Shown here: piece after piece, positions 1-7,168 of the stretch | Numbering within the stretch: the first letter of the stretch is position 1 | Layout: every line of letters starts with the position of its first letter | NCBI RefSeq assembly: GCF_026274175.1 | Contig: NZ_JAPHNL010000307.1 | Location: forward strand, 1 to 32,800 | Length of the DNA: 32,800 nt | Direction of reading: 5' to 3' | Source of the DNA: Streptomyces beihaiensis | Lineage (GTDB): Bacteria > Actinomycetota > Actinomycetes > Streptomycetales > Streptomycetaceae | The notes under the pieces: model-generated | Told to the model about the DNA's origin: nothing | Database searches by the model: none | The model's input: the letters and a program-made list of their open reading frames with translations, nothing else | Program-made: the position numbers and the translations under genes

Positions 1-219
1 CGCCGCTGCGGCCTGGCCTTCGCCGCCCGCCCGGACCGCCTGCCGGGGCCGGTGTCCCTGTCGCCGGTGCCGCTGGTTCTGCTGCCGCCCCTCGCTGTCG
101 GCGCACCGGCGAGGTTCGCGGTCTTCGACGTGGCGGACCGGGCGGAACTGGTGCGGCGCGGGGCGTCCACGTGCGTGGCGACGGTCATCGGTGGGCGGCT
201 GGTGTACCGGGGGCGTTGA
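1..219 (+). CDS. C-terminal fragment of an amidohydrolase-like (imidazolonepropionase-like) protein
   Basis: An open frame runs in from the left edge and stops at TGA 217-219, giving the last 72 residues of a protein. The end has the shape of an amidohydrolase C-terminus: a stretch reading ARFAVFDVADRAELVRRGAS followed by a short beta-strand segment with ATVIGGRLVYRGR, which corresponds to the small composite beta domain that closes metal-dependent amidohydrolases (typically ...DLVV...V..GR.V). The metal ligands would lie upstream and cannot be seen. Streptomyces often carries an imidazolonepropionase-like gene just before menG, which fits, but the exact substrate cannot be inferred from this tail. 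The codon use is typical of the organism. The frame is certain; the family call is moderate. Confidence 0.6.
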   Translation, partial: RRCGLAFAARPDRLPGPVSLSPVPLVLLPPLAVGAPARFAVFDVADRAELVRRGASTCVATVIGGRLVYRGR

Positions 220-450
220 CCGGGGGAGCGTCTGCGGGGGCGTGGTGCGGCTGGTCGCGCGGTTCGCCGCGCACCCGGAGGCACGCGGCTCGTCGCTGCC
301 CGCCTTTCAGGGGCGCCGGGCCGCGTCGACAGGCGGATCCGCCGCGTGGCGCGAGCCACCACGACGCACGCGCACTCGCCCACCCGGCGACGCGCCCACG
401 GCGCCCGGGCGGCTGTCCCGGGGCGCGGGGCACCCTGCCACAATGGCCAG

Positions 451-1140
451 GTGACCCGAGCCTCCTTGGACAAGCAGCCGCACGAAGTCGCCTCGATGTT
501 CGACGACGTCGCGGAGAAGTACGACCTCACCAACGACGTGCTCTCCCTGGGCCAGACCCGCCTGTGGCGCAAGGCGGTCGCCGCGGCGGTCGACGCGCGC
601 CCCGCCCAGAAGATCCTCGACCTGGCCGCCGGCACGGCCACGTCGTCCCAGCCGTTCGCCCAGGCCGGCGCCTACGTCGTGCCGTGCGACTTCTCCCTCG
701 GCATGCTCCGCGTCGGCAAGCAGCGCCACCCGTGGATGCCGTTCACCGCCGGCGACGGCATGAAGCTCCCCTTCAAGGACGACACGTTCGACGCGGTCAC
801 GATCTCCTTCGGCCTGCGCAACATCCAGGACACCGACCGCGCCCTGCGCGAGCTGTACCGCGTCACCAAGCCGGGCGGACGTGTCGTGATCTGCGAGTTC
901 AGCCACCCGACCTGGGCGCCGCTGCGGACCGTCTACACCGAGTACCTGATGCGCGCGCTGCCCCCGGTGGCACGCAAGGTGTCCTCGAACCCGGACGCGT
1001 ACGTCTATCTCGCCGAGTCGATCCGCGCCTGGCCCACGCAGCCCGAACTCGCCGCCAGGCTGAAGGGCGCGGGCTGGCGCAAGGTGGCCTGGCGGAACCT
1101 GACGGGCGGCATCGTGGCGTTGCACCGCGGCGTGAAGTGA
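451..1140 (+). CDS. menG: Demethylmenaquinone methyltransferase
   Basis: A 229-residue SAM-dependent C-methyltransferase of the UbiE/MenG family. It methylates demethylmenaquinone to menaquinone, the last ring-modifying step of the pathway. The N-terminus ([20 protein letters not shown]) is the family signature. SAM-binding motif I is LDLAAGTA at residues 56-63, and later motifs include [20 protein letters not shown] and [19 protein letters not shown] chose the GTG at 451 because homology begins there. Longer in-frame starts would add a low-complexity Arg/Ala/Pro leader unlike the family. The Shine-Dalgarno signal in front of it is poor. About 230 bp separate it from the upstream gene, so it may have its own promoter. 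Streptomyces makes menaquinone by the futalosine route, and this methyltransferase is shared with the classical route. It supplies the quinone used by the nuo complex encoded downstream. Confidence 0.93.
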   Translation: MTRASLDKQPHEVASMFDDVAEKYDLTNDVLSLGQTRLWRKAVAAAVDARPAQKILDLAAGTATSSQPFAQAGAYVVPCDFSLGMLRVGKQRHPWMPFTAGDGMKLPFKDDTFDAVTISFGLRNIQDTDRALRELYRVTKPGGRVVICEFSHPTWAPLRTVYTEYLMRALPPVARKVSSNPDAYVYLAESIRAWPTQPELAARLKGAGWRKVAWRNLTGGIVALHRGVK

Positions 1141-1141
1141 G

Positions 1142-1159
1142 CCGCGCCCAGCGGCGCGG
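1142..1159 (+). terminator. Hairpin directly after menG
   Basis: A 7-bp GC stem (CCGCGCC / GGCGCGG) with a CAGC loop starts two bases after the menG stop. There is no U-tract, as usual for Streptomyces terminators. It lies between menG and the convergent PASTA gene. Confidence 0.5.
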
Positions 1160-1200
1160 GGCGCGCGTGCACCGGCGTGCCGCGGCGCCGCCGCCCCGCG

Positions 1201-1626
1201 TCACCGCAGAGGGCTGACGCAGGACGTGGCCACGGGCGCCGGCTCGTCCAGCTCCCGGCGCATGCCGCCACCGAGAGGACCCGGCGCGCGCGGCACGCGC
1301 ACACCCGCGCCGCCGCCTCCGCCCTCACCCTCGCCCAGGTCGAACCAGACCGTCACGACCGCGTTCCGCGGCACCTCCGCGCCGGGGGGCGGGTACTGGC
1401 GCACCACATAGTCGACCGTCGCCTCACCGAGGTCCGCGCGGTCGCCCGCCGCGAGCCGCACACCGTGCTCGTCCGCCGTGCACCGCGCGTCGACCGCCAT
1501 CAGGCCGACCAGCTTCGGCACCAGCACTTCCGGCGTCTCGCGCGGCCCAGGTGTCTCGGAGGGCTCGGGTGTCTCGGAGGGCTCGGGCGGCTCGGGTGTC
1601 TCGGGCGTCTTCGGCACGGATGTCAC
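1201..1626 (-). CDS. Small PASTA-domain protein
   Basis: A 141-residue protein with three parts: a Pro/Glu/Thr-rich N-terminal linker (residues ~5-32, PETPEPPEPSETPEPSE-like repeats), one PASTA domain (~34-97; VPKLVGLMAVDARCTADEHG, then VVRQYPPPGAEVPRNAVVTV), and a Gly-rich then variable tail. PASTA domains bind peptidoglycan fragments or beta-lactams and usually sit outside the membrane, so an exported protein would be expected. The start is uncertain. GTG at 1626 is the first standard start in the open frame but lacks a clear Shine-Dalgarno, and GTG at 1614 is an alternative. Just upstream, in the same frame, the DNA would encode a hydrophobic stretch resembling a signal segment, yet no ATG/GTG/TTG precedes it. 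The gene begins ~75 bp after the GNAT gene on the same strand, so the two may be co-transcribed. Confidence 0.7.
   Translation of the reverse strand: MTSVPKTPETPEPPEPSETPEPSETPGPRETPEVLVPKLVGLMAVDARCTADEHGVRLAAGDRADLGEATVDYVVRQYPPPGAEVPRNAVVTVWFDLGEGEGGGGGAGVRVPRAPGPLGGGMRRELDEPAPVATSCVSPLR
1550..1585. repeat. Perfect 18-bp tandem duplication in the PASTA-protein linker
   Basis: The 18-bp unit GGTGTCTCGGAGGGCTCG occurs twice back to back (1550-1567 and 1568-1585), followed by a degenerate third copy. It encodes the Pro/Glu/Ser/Thr repeat before the PASTA domain. The unit is a multiple of three, so copy-number change would keep the frame. Confidence 0.9.
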
Positions 1627-1699
1627 CCCCAGGAGGTACAGGCAGGGTAACGCCGCCGGTGCCGTCGCCGGAAGCAGTGCCGCGGCGCCCCGGACGGGA

Positions 1700-2221
1700 C
1701 TACAGCTCCAGTCGGAAACAGTGGCCGCGCCGGCCGGTCGGTGTCGTGAACGTCTCCGCCAGCTCCATGCCCAGGCGGCGGGTGACCGCGATCGAGCGGG
1801 CGTTGCGCGCGTCGACCATCGCCACGACGCTGCCGACGCCCGCCGCCCGTACCCGCTCCAGGGTGGTCCGCGCCGCGGCCGTCGCGTACCCGTGTCCCCA
1901 GTGCGCGCGGCCGAGCCGCCAGCCGATCTCTATCTCGCCGGTCGGGCCCCATGCCTGCTCCCACGGCTGGGCGCCGGTGAAGCCGATGACCTCCCCGGTC
2001 GCCGCGTGCGTCATCGTCCAGAGGCAGAAGCCGTGCTGGGCGTCGTGCCGCCGCTGCCGCGCCGTCAGCTCCTCGTACACCGAAAGCTCGGCCGACGCGC
2101 CTCCGTGGAACTCCATGACCTCCGGGTCGTCGAACACGCGGTGCCAGGCGAAGGCGTCCTCGTGGGTGGGCACACGCAGTTCCACGGTGGGCGGAACGAC
2201 GACACCGGTGTCTACGGTCAT
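1700..2221 (-). CDS. GNAT-family N-acetyltransferase (RimJ/RimL type)
   Basis: A 173-residue single-domain acetyltransferase. It opens with the RimJ/RimL-like pattern VELRVPTHEDAFAWHRVFDD. The acetyl-CoA-binding motif A is at about residues 97-110 (GWRLGRAHWGHGYATAA, matching R/Q-x-x-G-x-G/A), followed by AAARTTLERV and the usual N-A-R-S-I-x-V-x-R-R-L-G-M stretch that ends this subfamily's core. The acceptor could be a protein N-terminus or a small molecule, and the sequence does not say which. ATG at 2221 is preceded by AAGGG at suitable spacing. An upstream GTG in frame would add a few residues. It is divergent from the geranylgeranyl-reductase gene across ~98 bp that must hold both promoters, and it is followed on the same strand by the PASTA gene. 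Confidence 0.85.
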   Translation of the reverse strand: MTVDTGVVVPPTVELRVPTHEDAFAWHRVFDDPEVMEFHGGASAELSVYEELTARQRRHDAQHGFCLWTMTHAATGEVIGFTGAQPWEQAWGPTGEIEIGWRLGRAHWGHGYATAAARTTLERVRAAGVGSVVAMVDARNARSIAVTRRLGMELAETFTTPTGRRGHCFRLEL

Positions 2222-2319
2222 GGGCTGGCCCTTCGGCTGGACGGTCACTACCGCTGAATAGACTGCCCATGTCCGTGCCGCGCGGCACACCCGTTTTCGA
2301 ACCTTGGGGAGAACCCGCC

Positions 2320-3621
2320 GTGACCGAACAGTCCAAGCCCCTCTCCGAGAACACGGCAGACGTGATCGTCGTCGGTGCCGGACCGGCCGGTTCGACGACC
2401 GCCTACTACCTCGCGAAAGCCGGCCTGGATGTCCTGCTGCTGGAGAAGACCGCGTTCCCGCGTGAAAAGGTCTGCGGCGACGGGCTGACCCCGCGCGCCA
2501 CCAAGCAGCTCGTCTCGATGGGCATCGACATCTCCGAGGAGGCGGGCTGGCTGCGCAACAAGGGGCTGCGCATCATCGGCGGCGGCGTCCGTCTCCAGCT
2601 CGACTGGCCCGACCTCGCCGCGTACCCGAACTACGGACTCGTTCGCAAGCGCGACGACTTCGACGAGCAGCTCGCGCGGCAGGCGCAGAAGGCGGGCGCC
2701 CGCCTGTACGAGCGGTGCAACGTCGGCGCCCCGATCGTCGACGACCGCACCGGCCGCATCACCGGCGTCCACGCCAAGCTCGGCGACACCGGCGACAAGC
2801 GCGAGGTCACCTTCCACGCGCCGCTCGTCGTCGCCGCCGACGGCAACTCGACCCGGCTCTCCCTCGCCATGGGCCTGCACCGGCGCGAGGACCGCCCGAT
2901 GGGCGTCGCCGTCCGTACGTACTTCACCTCGCCGCGCCACGACGACGACTACCTGGAGTCGTGGCTCGAACTGTGGGACCGGCGTGGTCCGGGCGAGGAC
3001 CGGCTGCTTCCCGGCTACGGCTGGATCTTCGGCATGGGCGACGGCACGTCCAATGTCGGGCTCGGCGTGCTCAACACGTCCGCCTCCTTCAAGGAACTCG
3101 ACTGGCGCGAGGTGCTGAAGGCATGGTGCGCCTCGATGCCCGAGGACTGGGGCTACACCCCGGACAACATGACAGGGCCGATCCGCGGTGCCGCCCTGCC
3201 GATGGCCTTCAACCGCCAGCCGCACTACACCAAGGGCCTGCTCCTGGTCGGCGACGCGGGCGGCCTGGTCAACCCGTTCAACGGCGAGGGCATCGCCTAC
3301 GCCATGGAGTCCGGCCAGATCGCGGCCGACGTCATCGTGCAGGCACACGCGCGTGCCACCGCGGCGCAGCGTGAACTCGCGCTCCACCGCTACCCGAAGG
3401 TCCTCAAGGACACCTACGGCGGCTACTACACGCTGGGCCGCGCCTTCGTGAAGCTCATCGGCAACCCGAAGGTCATGAAGATCGCGACGCAGCGCGGTCT
3501 GACCCACCCGATGCTGATGAAGTTCACCCTGAAGATGCTCGCCAACCTGACCGACCCGACGGGCGGCGACGCGATGGACCGCATCATCAACGGCCTGAGC
3601 AAGGTGGCCCCGAAGGCATGA
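2320..3621 (+). CDS. Geranylgeranyl reductase family FAD-dependent oxidoreductase (possible MenJ-type menaquinone side-chain reductase)
   Basis: A 433-residue flavoprotein. The N-terminal FAD-binding Rossmann motif is VIVVGAGPAGSTTAYYLAKA (GAGPAG at residues 19-24), then EKTAFPREKVCGDGLTPRA, which carries the C-G-D/G family signature. A second flavin motif ends in VVAADGNSTRLS, and the C-terminal FAD motif is LLVGDAGGLVNPFNGEGI. Family members saturate isoprenoid double bonds. In mycobacteria the relative MenJ reduces one unit of the menaquinone side chain, and Streptomyces contains partly saturated menaquinones. The location between menG and nuo supports that role, but archaeal-lipid or carotenoid-type substrates cannot be excluded from sequence. 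The start chosen is GTG 2320 with GGGGAG eight bases upstream. An ATG at 2269 in frame would add 17 residues that do not resemble the family. Confidence 0.85.
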   Translation: MTEQSKPLSENTADVIVVGAGPAGSTTAYYLAKAGLDVLLLEKTAFPREKVCGDGLTPRATKQLVSMGIDISEEAGWLRNKGLRIIGGGVRLQLDWPDLAAYPNYGLVRKRDDFDEQLARQAQKAGARLYERCNVGAPIVDDRTGRITGVHAKLGDTGDKREVTFHAPLVVAADGNSTRLSLAMGLHRREDRPMGVAVRTYFTSPRHDDDYLESWLELWDRRGPGEDRLLPGYGWIFGMGDGTSNVGLGVLNTSASFKELDWREVLKAWCASMPEDWGYTPDNMTGPIRGAALPMAFNRQPHYTKGLLLVGDAGGLVNPFNGEGIAYAMESGQIAADVIVQAHARATAAQRELALHRYPKVLKDTYGGYYTLGRAFVKLIGNPKVMKIATQRGLTHPMLMKFTLKMLANLTDPTGGDAMDRIINGLSKVAPKA

Positions 3622-3675
3622 CCGACACCTGAAGGCACGGGCATCGGGTGGCCGGGGCGTTGGGCGGCGTACGTC

Positions 3676-3692
3676 TTCCGGCGGTGCCGGAA
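3676..3692 (+). terminator. Hairpin downstream of the geranylgeranyl reductase gene
   Basis: A 7-bp perfect stem, TTCCGGC / GCCGGAA, with a GGT loop, 55 bp after the stop codon. It is followed by A/G-rich DNA, not by a T-tract. It is a plausible but weak terminator. Confidence 0.4.
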
Positions 3693-3797
3693 AGGCGGGG
3701 GGTGTCGGCTGGCCGTGGTCCGGTGCCCGGAGCACGCTGGACCCATGATTTTCATCGGAGTACTCCGGGCGGGCAGTCGGCGACGAAGCAGAAAGCA

Positions 3798-3849
3798 TCA
3801 CGGCGCGAGCCGTGAGAATCCCCCTCCTTCAGGAGGGGGAGAAGTCAAC
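3798..3849 (+). mobile_element. Orphan right end (omega-RNA 3'-end-like double hairpin) of an IS200/IS605 TnpB-type element
   Basis: Two hairpins stand in tandem. The first is TCACGGC-GCGA-GCCGTGA (3798-3815, GNRA-type loop). After the linker GAA comes TCCCCCTCC-TTCA-GGAGGGGGA (3819-3840, 9-bp stem). GAAGTCAAC follows directly. This order (short GC hairpin, GAATCCCC stem, GGGGA, G-T-C-A-A) is the pattern I know from the right ends of actinobacterial tnpB-bearing IS605-family elements, where the same DNA encodes the 3' scaffold of the omega-RNA. The preceding GAAGCAGAA also resembles the DNA found between tnpB and such ends. No tnpB or tnpA is visible upstream, only ~170 bp of non-coding DNA after the reductase gene. 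It is therefore best read as a decayed or solo end. Whether it is transcribed is unknown. Confidence 0.6.
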
Positions 3850-3952
3850 AACGCCGACATCCCGAACGAGGGTTGGGGCCCGATGGGCGAGCTGTCCCCG
3901 GAGGGCTGAGCGGCCGTACGCGGCCCCAGGGGTTTCCTCGGCAGCGGGCGGC

Positions 3953-3981
3953 GGGACCCGTCGGGGTACGTCGGGACCCGT
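3953..3981. repeat. Direct repeat GGGACCCGT, 20-bp period
   Basis: GGGACCCGT occurs at 3953-3961 and 3973-3981, exactly 20 bp apart (about two helical turns), 100-130 bp upstream of the surface-protein start. It could be a paired regulator site. No known consensus was recognised. Confidence 0.4.
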
Positions 3982-4036
3982 AATGCACCTGTGACGCCGG
4001 CGAGGGCAACGTACGGGTGGGGTCGGAGGTCGAACA

Positions 4037-4058
4037 GGCGTGCCGCTCACGGCACGCC
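4037..4058 (+). promoter_or_regulatory. Stable leader hairpin upstream of the surface-protein gene
   Basis: A 9-bp perfect stem, GGCGTGCCG / CGGCACGCC, with a CTCA loop ends 21 bp before the ATG at 4080, just upstream of the probable ribosome binding site (GAGAGAG). It could act as an attenuator or an mRNA stabiliser, or be an operator palindrome. Confidence 0.45.
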
Positions 4059-4079
4059 GAATTCGACGAGAGAGCGTTG

Positions 4080-5810
4080 ATGAGACGTCACACCCCCCGA
4101 CGCACGTCCCGCGCGGCCCTCGGGCTCGCGGGCGCCGCGGCCCTGATCACGGGGCTCGGCGCCGCCGCCCCCGCCCTTGCCGCCGACGGCACACCACTGA
4201 CCGTCGCCATCACCGGCGAGAACAAGGTCGACCTGTCCCTCAGCGGCGACAACGGCGATTCGACCGAACCCCAGATCCACCTGGCCCTCAAAGCCCCCGG
4301 CGAAGCCTGGCACGGCGACGGCACGGTCCCCGTCCTCCACCAGGGCGACTTCAAGATCAAGATCGATGCCACCGGGCTCAAGGGCGTCGCCGCGGTCGAC
4401 ATGGAGCAGTTGGGCTACCAGTGCCACGCCGACGGCCTGACCGCCGTGTGCGAGGGCAGCGAACTCTACGCCGGTGAGGAGTACAACGAGCTCGGCGGCA
4501 TCCGACTCGACGTCGACGACACGAGCAAGGTGGGCGACGCCGGCTCCATCAAGGTCACCGGTGAGGGGGACGGCCTCACCTTCACCCCGCTCACCGTCGA
4601 CGTCCTGGTGGGCGGCGCGGAACTGCGCGATCACAAGGTGAGCGAGCCGAAGGATTTCGCCCCGGGCGACACCTACGCGGCCCCGGTCGGCTTCCGCAAC
4701 CAGGGCGGTATGGCGGCGGACGGCGCCGTGCTGCGCTTCCACGGCTCGCGCGGCATCAGCTTCCCCGACAGCTACGGCAACTGCGCGTACAAGAGGACGA
4801 CCGACGGGCCGCTGCTGCTCCAGGGCACGGACGCGGTCTGCAGCTTCTCCGGCAGCTACGAGGCGGCGACGGCCTACGCCCTGTCCCAGCCGCTGAAGGT
4901 GAAGACGGCCGACTTCGCACTGAACGACGTCTTTCACTACAGCTTCTCCGCGGTCACCCCGGCCAAGGCGAAGGAACTGCTCGGCGCCGACGGCTACACG
5001 CGCGGCACGGGTCCCGCCCTGACGCTGACGAAGGTGCCCGGCGCCGCCGCGAGCGACTACACGCGGTACGCCGACATGGACCTGCCGACGCACGGCACCT
5101 ACGACCTGGCGCTGACGGGCGCCTCGGCCGACGGCAAGGCGGGCGACACGGTGAAGGCCACCATCGGCCTGCGCAACGACGGGCCCGGCTGGATCAGCGC
5201 CCAGCGCTCCGGCGGCGAGCCCATCATGTTCTCGGTGGAGGCCCCCGAGGGCGCCACGGTGACCAAGAGCCCGGCCGACTGCCGCCGCACCACCCTCTCC
5301 AAGGGGGTCAAGGGCTACCTGTGCTGGGCCGACACCCCGTTCCTTGAGGACGCGAAGGTCAGCTTCCCGTTCGAACTGCGCATCGACAAGGTCGTGAAGA
5401 ACGCCAAGGGCAAGGTGGCCCTGCCGTCCTACGACGACCCGCAGGACCCGAACCAGGCCAACAACACCGCCTGGATCGTCCTCAACGGAGACGACCAGAA
5501 CACGGGTGGCACGTCCACCGGTGGCCCGAAGCCGAGTCCGTCGGCCGGCGCCACCGGCGGTACGTCCGGTTCGAGCGGCTCGTCCGGTGACCCCGCCACC
5601 CCCGGCGCGTCTGATGCGTCCGGTACGTCCGGTACCTCCGGCTCCGGCGGTGCGGCGGGCTCCAGCGGCGGTTCCACGGGTTCCGGCTCGGGCGGCGGAC
5701 TCGCGATGACCGGTGCGGGCGGCACGCTCCTGGTGGGCGGCACGGCGGCAGCGGCGCTCGGCCTGGGCGCGGCCCTCGTGGTCGTCATGCGGCGCCGTCG
5801 GGCCGCCTGA
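4080..5810 (+). CDS. Exported, wall-anchored surface protein with an LAxTG sortase signal
   Basis: A 576-residue secreted protein of unknown function. It has a twin-Arg-rich Sec-type signal peptide (MRRHTPRRTSRAALGLAGAA... cleaved near APALA-AD, residue ~35), then a long extracellular region that looks like consecutive Ig-like or CARDB-like beta domains (TPLTVAITG..., YDLALTGASADGKAGDTV with GLRNDGPG). Three cysteine pairs are spaced to form one disulfide per domain. Next comes a Ser/Gly/Thr-rich wall-spanning linker (~residues 493-540). The C-terminus is a full sorting signal: LAMTG at 541-545, a hydrophobic helix, then MRRRRAA. LAxTG is the motif used by class E sortases, which in Streptomyces anchor the long chaplins. 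ATG 4080 was chosen because the signal peptide starts there; an upstream in-frame ATG or GTG would bury it. The gene converges on the NlpC/P60 gene. Confidence 0.85.
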   Translation: MRRHTPRRTSRAALGLAGAAALITGLGAAAPALAADGTPLTVAITGENKVDLSLSGDNGDSTEPQIHLALKAPGEAWHGDGTVPVLHQGDFKIKIDATGLKGVAAVDMEQLGYQCHADGLTAVCEGSELYAGEEYNELGGIRLDVDDTSKVGDAGSIKVTGEGDGLTFTPLTVDVLVGGAELRDHKVSEPKDFAPGDTYAAPVGFRNQGGMAADGAVLRFHGSRGISFPDSYGNCAYKRTTDGPLLLQGTDAVCSFSGSYEAATAYALSQPLKVKTADFALNDVFHYSFSAVTPAKAKELLGADGYTRGTGPALTLTKVPGAAASDYTRYADMDLPTHGTYDLALTGASADGKAGDTVKATIGLRNDGPGWISAQRSGGEPIMFSVEAPEGATVTKSPADCRRTTLSKGVKGYLCWADTPFLEDAKVSFPFELRIDKVVKNAKGKVALPSYDDPQDPNQANNTAWIVLNGDDQNTGGTSTGGPKPSPSAGATGGTSGSSGSSGDPATPGASDASGTSGTSGSGGAAGSSGGSTGSGSGGGLAMTGAGGTLLVGGTAAAALGLGAALVVVMRRRRAA

Positions 5811-5833
5811 CGCCCGACACCTTACGCCTCTGA

Positions 5834-5860
5834 CGCCCTACGCCTCCTCGGCGTAGGGCG
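5834..5860. terminator. Terminator hairpin 1 of the convergent pair
   Basis: An 11-bp perfect stem, CGCCCTACGCC / GGCGTAGGGCG, with a TCCTC loop, 23 bp after the surface-protein stop. Confidence 0.75.
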
Positions 5861-5877
5861 GGAGGCTGATTCCGTAC

Positions 5878-5919
5878 GGCGAAGGCCGCCGCACCCACTC
5901 GGGCGCGGCGGCCTTCGCC
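5878..5919. terminator. Terminator hairpin 2, bidirectional
   Basis: A 15-bp perfect stem (5878-5892 with 5905-5919; GGCGAAGGCCGCCGC) with a 12-base loop. It is flanked by CGTAC and GTACG, which can extend the pairing after a 3-base bulge. It lies between two convergent genes and should stop transcription from both sides. Confidence 0.85.
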
Positions 5920-5944
5920 GTCGTACGGAGAGTCTGTGAGTGGC

Positions 5945-6757
5945 TCAGAGAACGCGGACCGCGCCCGTGGCCGGGTAGCCGGACAGGTCCTGGATGACAA
6001 CGCCCTTGGAGGGGTTGGCGGCGTCCAGGTACTGGCCGTTGCCGATGTAGACGCCCACGTGGTACGCGGAGCCCGCGGCGCCCCAGTACAGGATGTCGCC
6101 GACCTGGAGGTTGCTCAGCGAGACCTGGGTGCCGGCCGTCGACTGGTCCTGGGAGACGCGCGGCAGGTCGACGCCGACCTGCTTGAACGCGGCCTGGACG
6201 AGGCCGGAGCAGTCCCAGGAGTTGGGTCCCGTGCCGCCCATCACGTACGCGTCGCCGACCTGAGCCTTGAGGAACGCGATGACGGTCGCGACGGAGCCGC
6301 TGGCGGCCGGCGCCGCCTTCGAGGACACCGCGGACAGCGTCGTGCGCTCGCTGGAGCGGGAGGCGGCCCTCTGGGCGGCCTCGCGCTCGGCCTTCGCCTT
6401 GGCGGCGGCCTCGGCGGCCTTCTTCTTGGCCTCGGCCTTCTTCTCGGCGGCGAGCTGGTCCTTGTGGGCCTGCTCGGCGGCCTTGGCGAGGGCCTCGTCA
6501 CGCTCGGCCTGGAGCTGGTAGTTGGCCGCGGTCTCCTGCGTGGCGTCCGCGGACTGGGCGATCTGCGTGGCCAGATCGGCCGTGAGCGTGGGCAGCTCGA
6601 TGGTCTCGGTCACCGGCTCGGCGGCGGACGCCGGTGAGGAAGCACCGGCCACTGCCAGGGTGCTGAGAACGCCACCGGCAACTCCGGCGCGCAGGGCCAG
6701 CTTCGAGGCGCTGCGGCGGGGCTTCCGGTGGCTGGGTATGTGAGCGGTGTGGGACAT
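5945..6757 (-). CDS. Secreted NlpC/P60-family peptidoglycan hydrolase
   Basis: A 270-residue exported protein with four parts: a signal peptide (residues 1-~46, with basic RKPRRSASKLALR, a hydrophobic core, ASSPASAA), an Ala/Lys/Glu-rich coiled-coil region (~60-150, EKKAEAKKKAAEAAAKAKAE-like), a short linker, and a C-terminal NlpC/P60 domain (~160-270). The catalytic Cys is C183 in WDCSGLVQAAF and the His is H233 in AYHVGVYIG. The third polar position falls at N248 (LDAANPSKG), which is allowed in the family. Such enzymes cut the peptide stem of peptidoglycan (D-Glu to diamino acid bond). The coiled coil is typical of RipA-like actinobacterial hydrolases involved in growth and division. ATG 6757 starts the signal peptide; the open frame continues 50 residues further upstream but is not credible. 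It is divergent from nuoA across a long control region. Confidence 0.9.
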   Translation of the reverse strand: MSHTAHIPSHRKPRRSASKLALRAGVAGGVLSTLAVAGASSPASAAEPVTETIELPTLTADLATQIAQSADATQETAANYQLQAERDEALAKAAEQAHKDQLAAEKKAEAKKKAAEAAAKAKAEREAAQRAASRSSERTTLSAVSSKAAPAASGSVATVIAFLKAQVGDAYVMGGTGPNSWDCSGLVQAAFKQVGVDLPRVSQDQSTAGTQVSLSNLQVGDILYWGAAGSAYHVGVYIGNGQYLDAANPSKGVVIQDLSGYPATGAVRVL

Positions 6758-6995
6758 GGCTACAACCGCTATCAGGGCTTCACCGGTTCCATCAAGAAAC
6801 GTGTGGTGCGCCACAGTTGTGAAACCGAGACCTGAATCCCGGGCGCGTCGAACCTTATTGACGCCGTAAAGGGCATTACGGACACCCCCCATCAGGGCTG
6901 TGATCACGGGGTTTCAGCAATACGCCCGAATTGCCCGACCCCTACCACTCGTTGACACAGTTGGCCAAGCCCGGTTTCCGGCTCGTTACAAGCCG

Positions 6996-7011
6996 CGTGA
7001 CGCAGGTCACG
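6996..7011. promoter_or_regulatory. Crp-like palindrome
   Basis: CGTGAC-GCAG-GTCACG is a perfect inverted repeat and fits the GTG-N6-GNCAC pattern reported for Streptomyces Crp. It lies 239 bp upstream of the NlpC/P60 start and 444 bp upstream of nuoA, so its target is unclear. Confidence 0.4.
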
Positions 7012-7168
7012 TGCGACCCCTGGGTGACCCCCCGGAGTCCACTCCTGTCCACACCTCTCCCTCTGACGTGTGAACGCCGTCCACTATCAGCCAGGAGTGT
7101 CCAGCGCCAATTTGCCTGCGAGGCCGTCCTCTTGATAGAGGGGCGACCGCTGTCACCAGCACCAACGC

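Larger units (their letters stand above)
3622..4079. other. 458-bp gap with a terminator, an IS605-type remnant and a structured leader
   Basis: There is no convincing gene here. A 64-residue frame (3715-3909) runs straight through the IS605-like double hairpin and has no coding character. The gap holds a hairpin at 3676-3692, the orphan transposon end at 3798-3849, a direct repeat at 3953-3981 and a leader hairpin at 4037-4058. Confidence 0.7.

Noticed and set aside
171-1217. Long Arg/Pro-rich plus-strand frame over menG
   Set aside because: It is a frame shadow of menG. The composition is that of out-of-frame high-GC DNA and no family is recognisable.
2248-3801. 517-residue minus-strand frame opposite the reductase gene
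   Set aside because: It is an antisense shadow of a gene with full motif support on the plus strand.
3715-3909. Small frame through the IS605-like end as a TnpB remnant
   Set aside because: It shows no TnpB zinc-finger or catalytic residues and simply reads through the hairpins.
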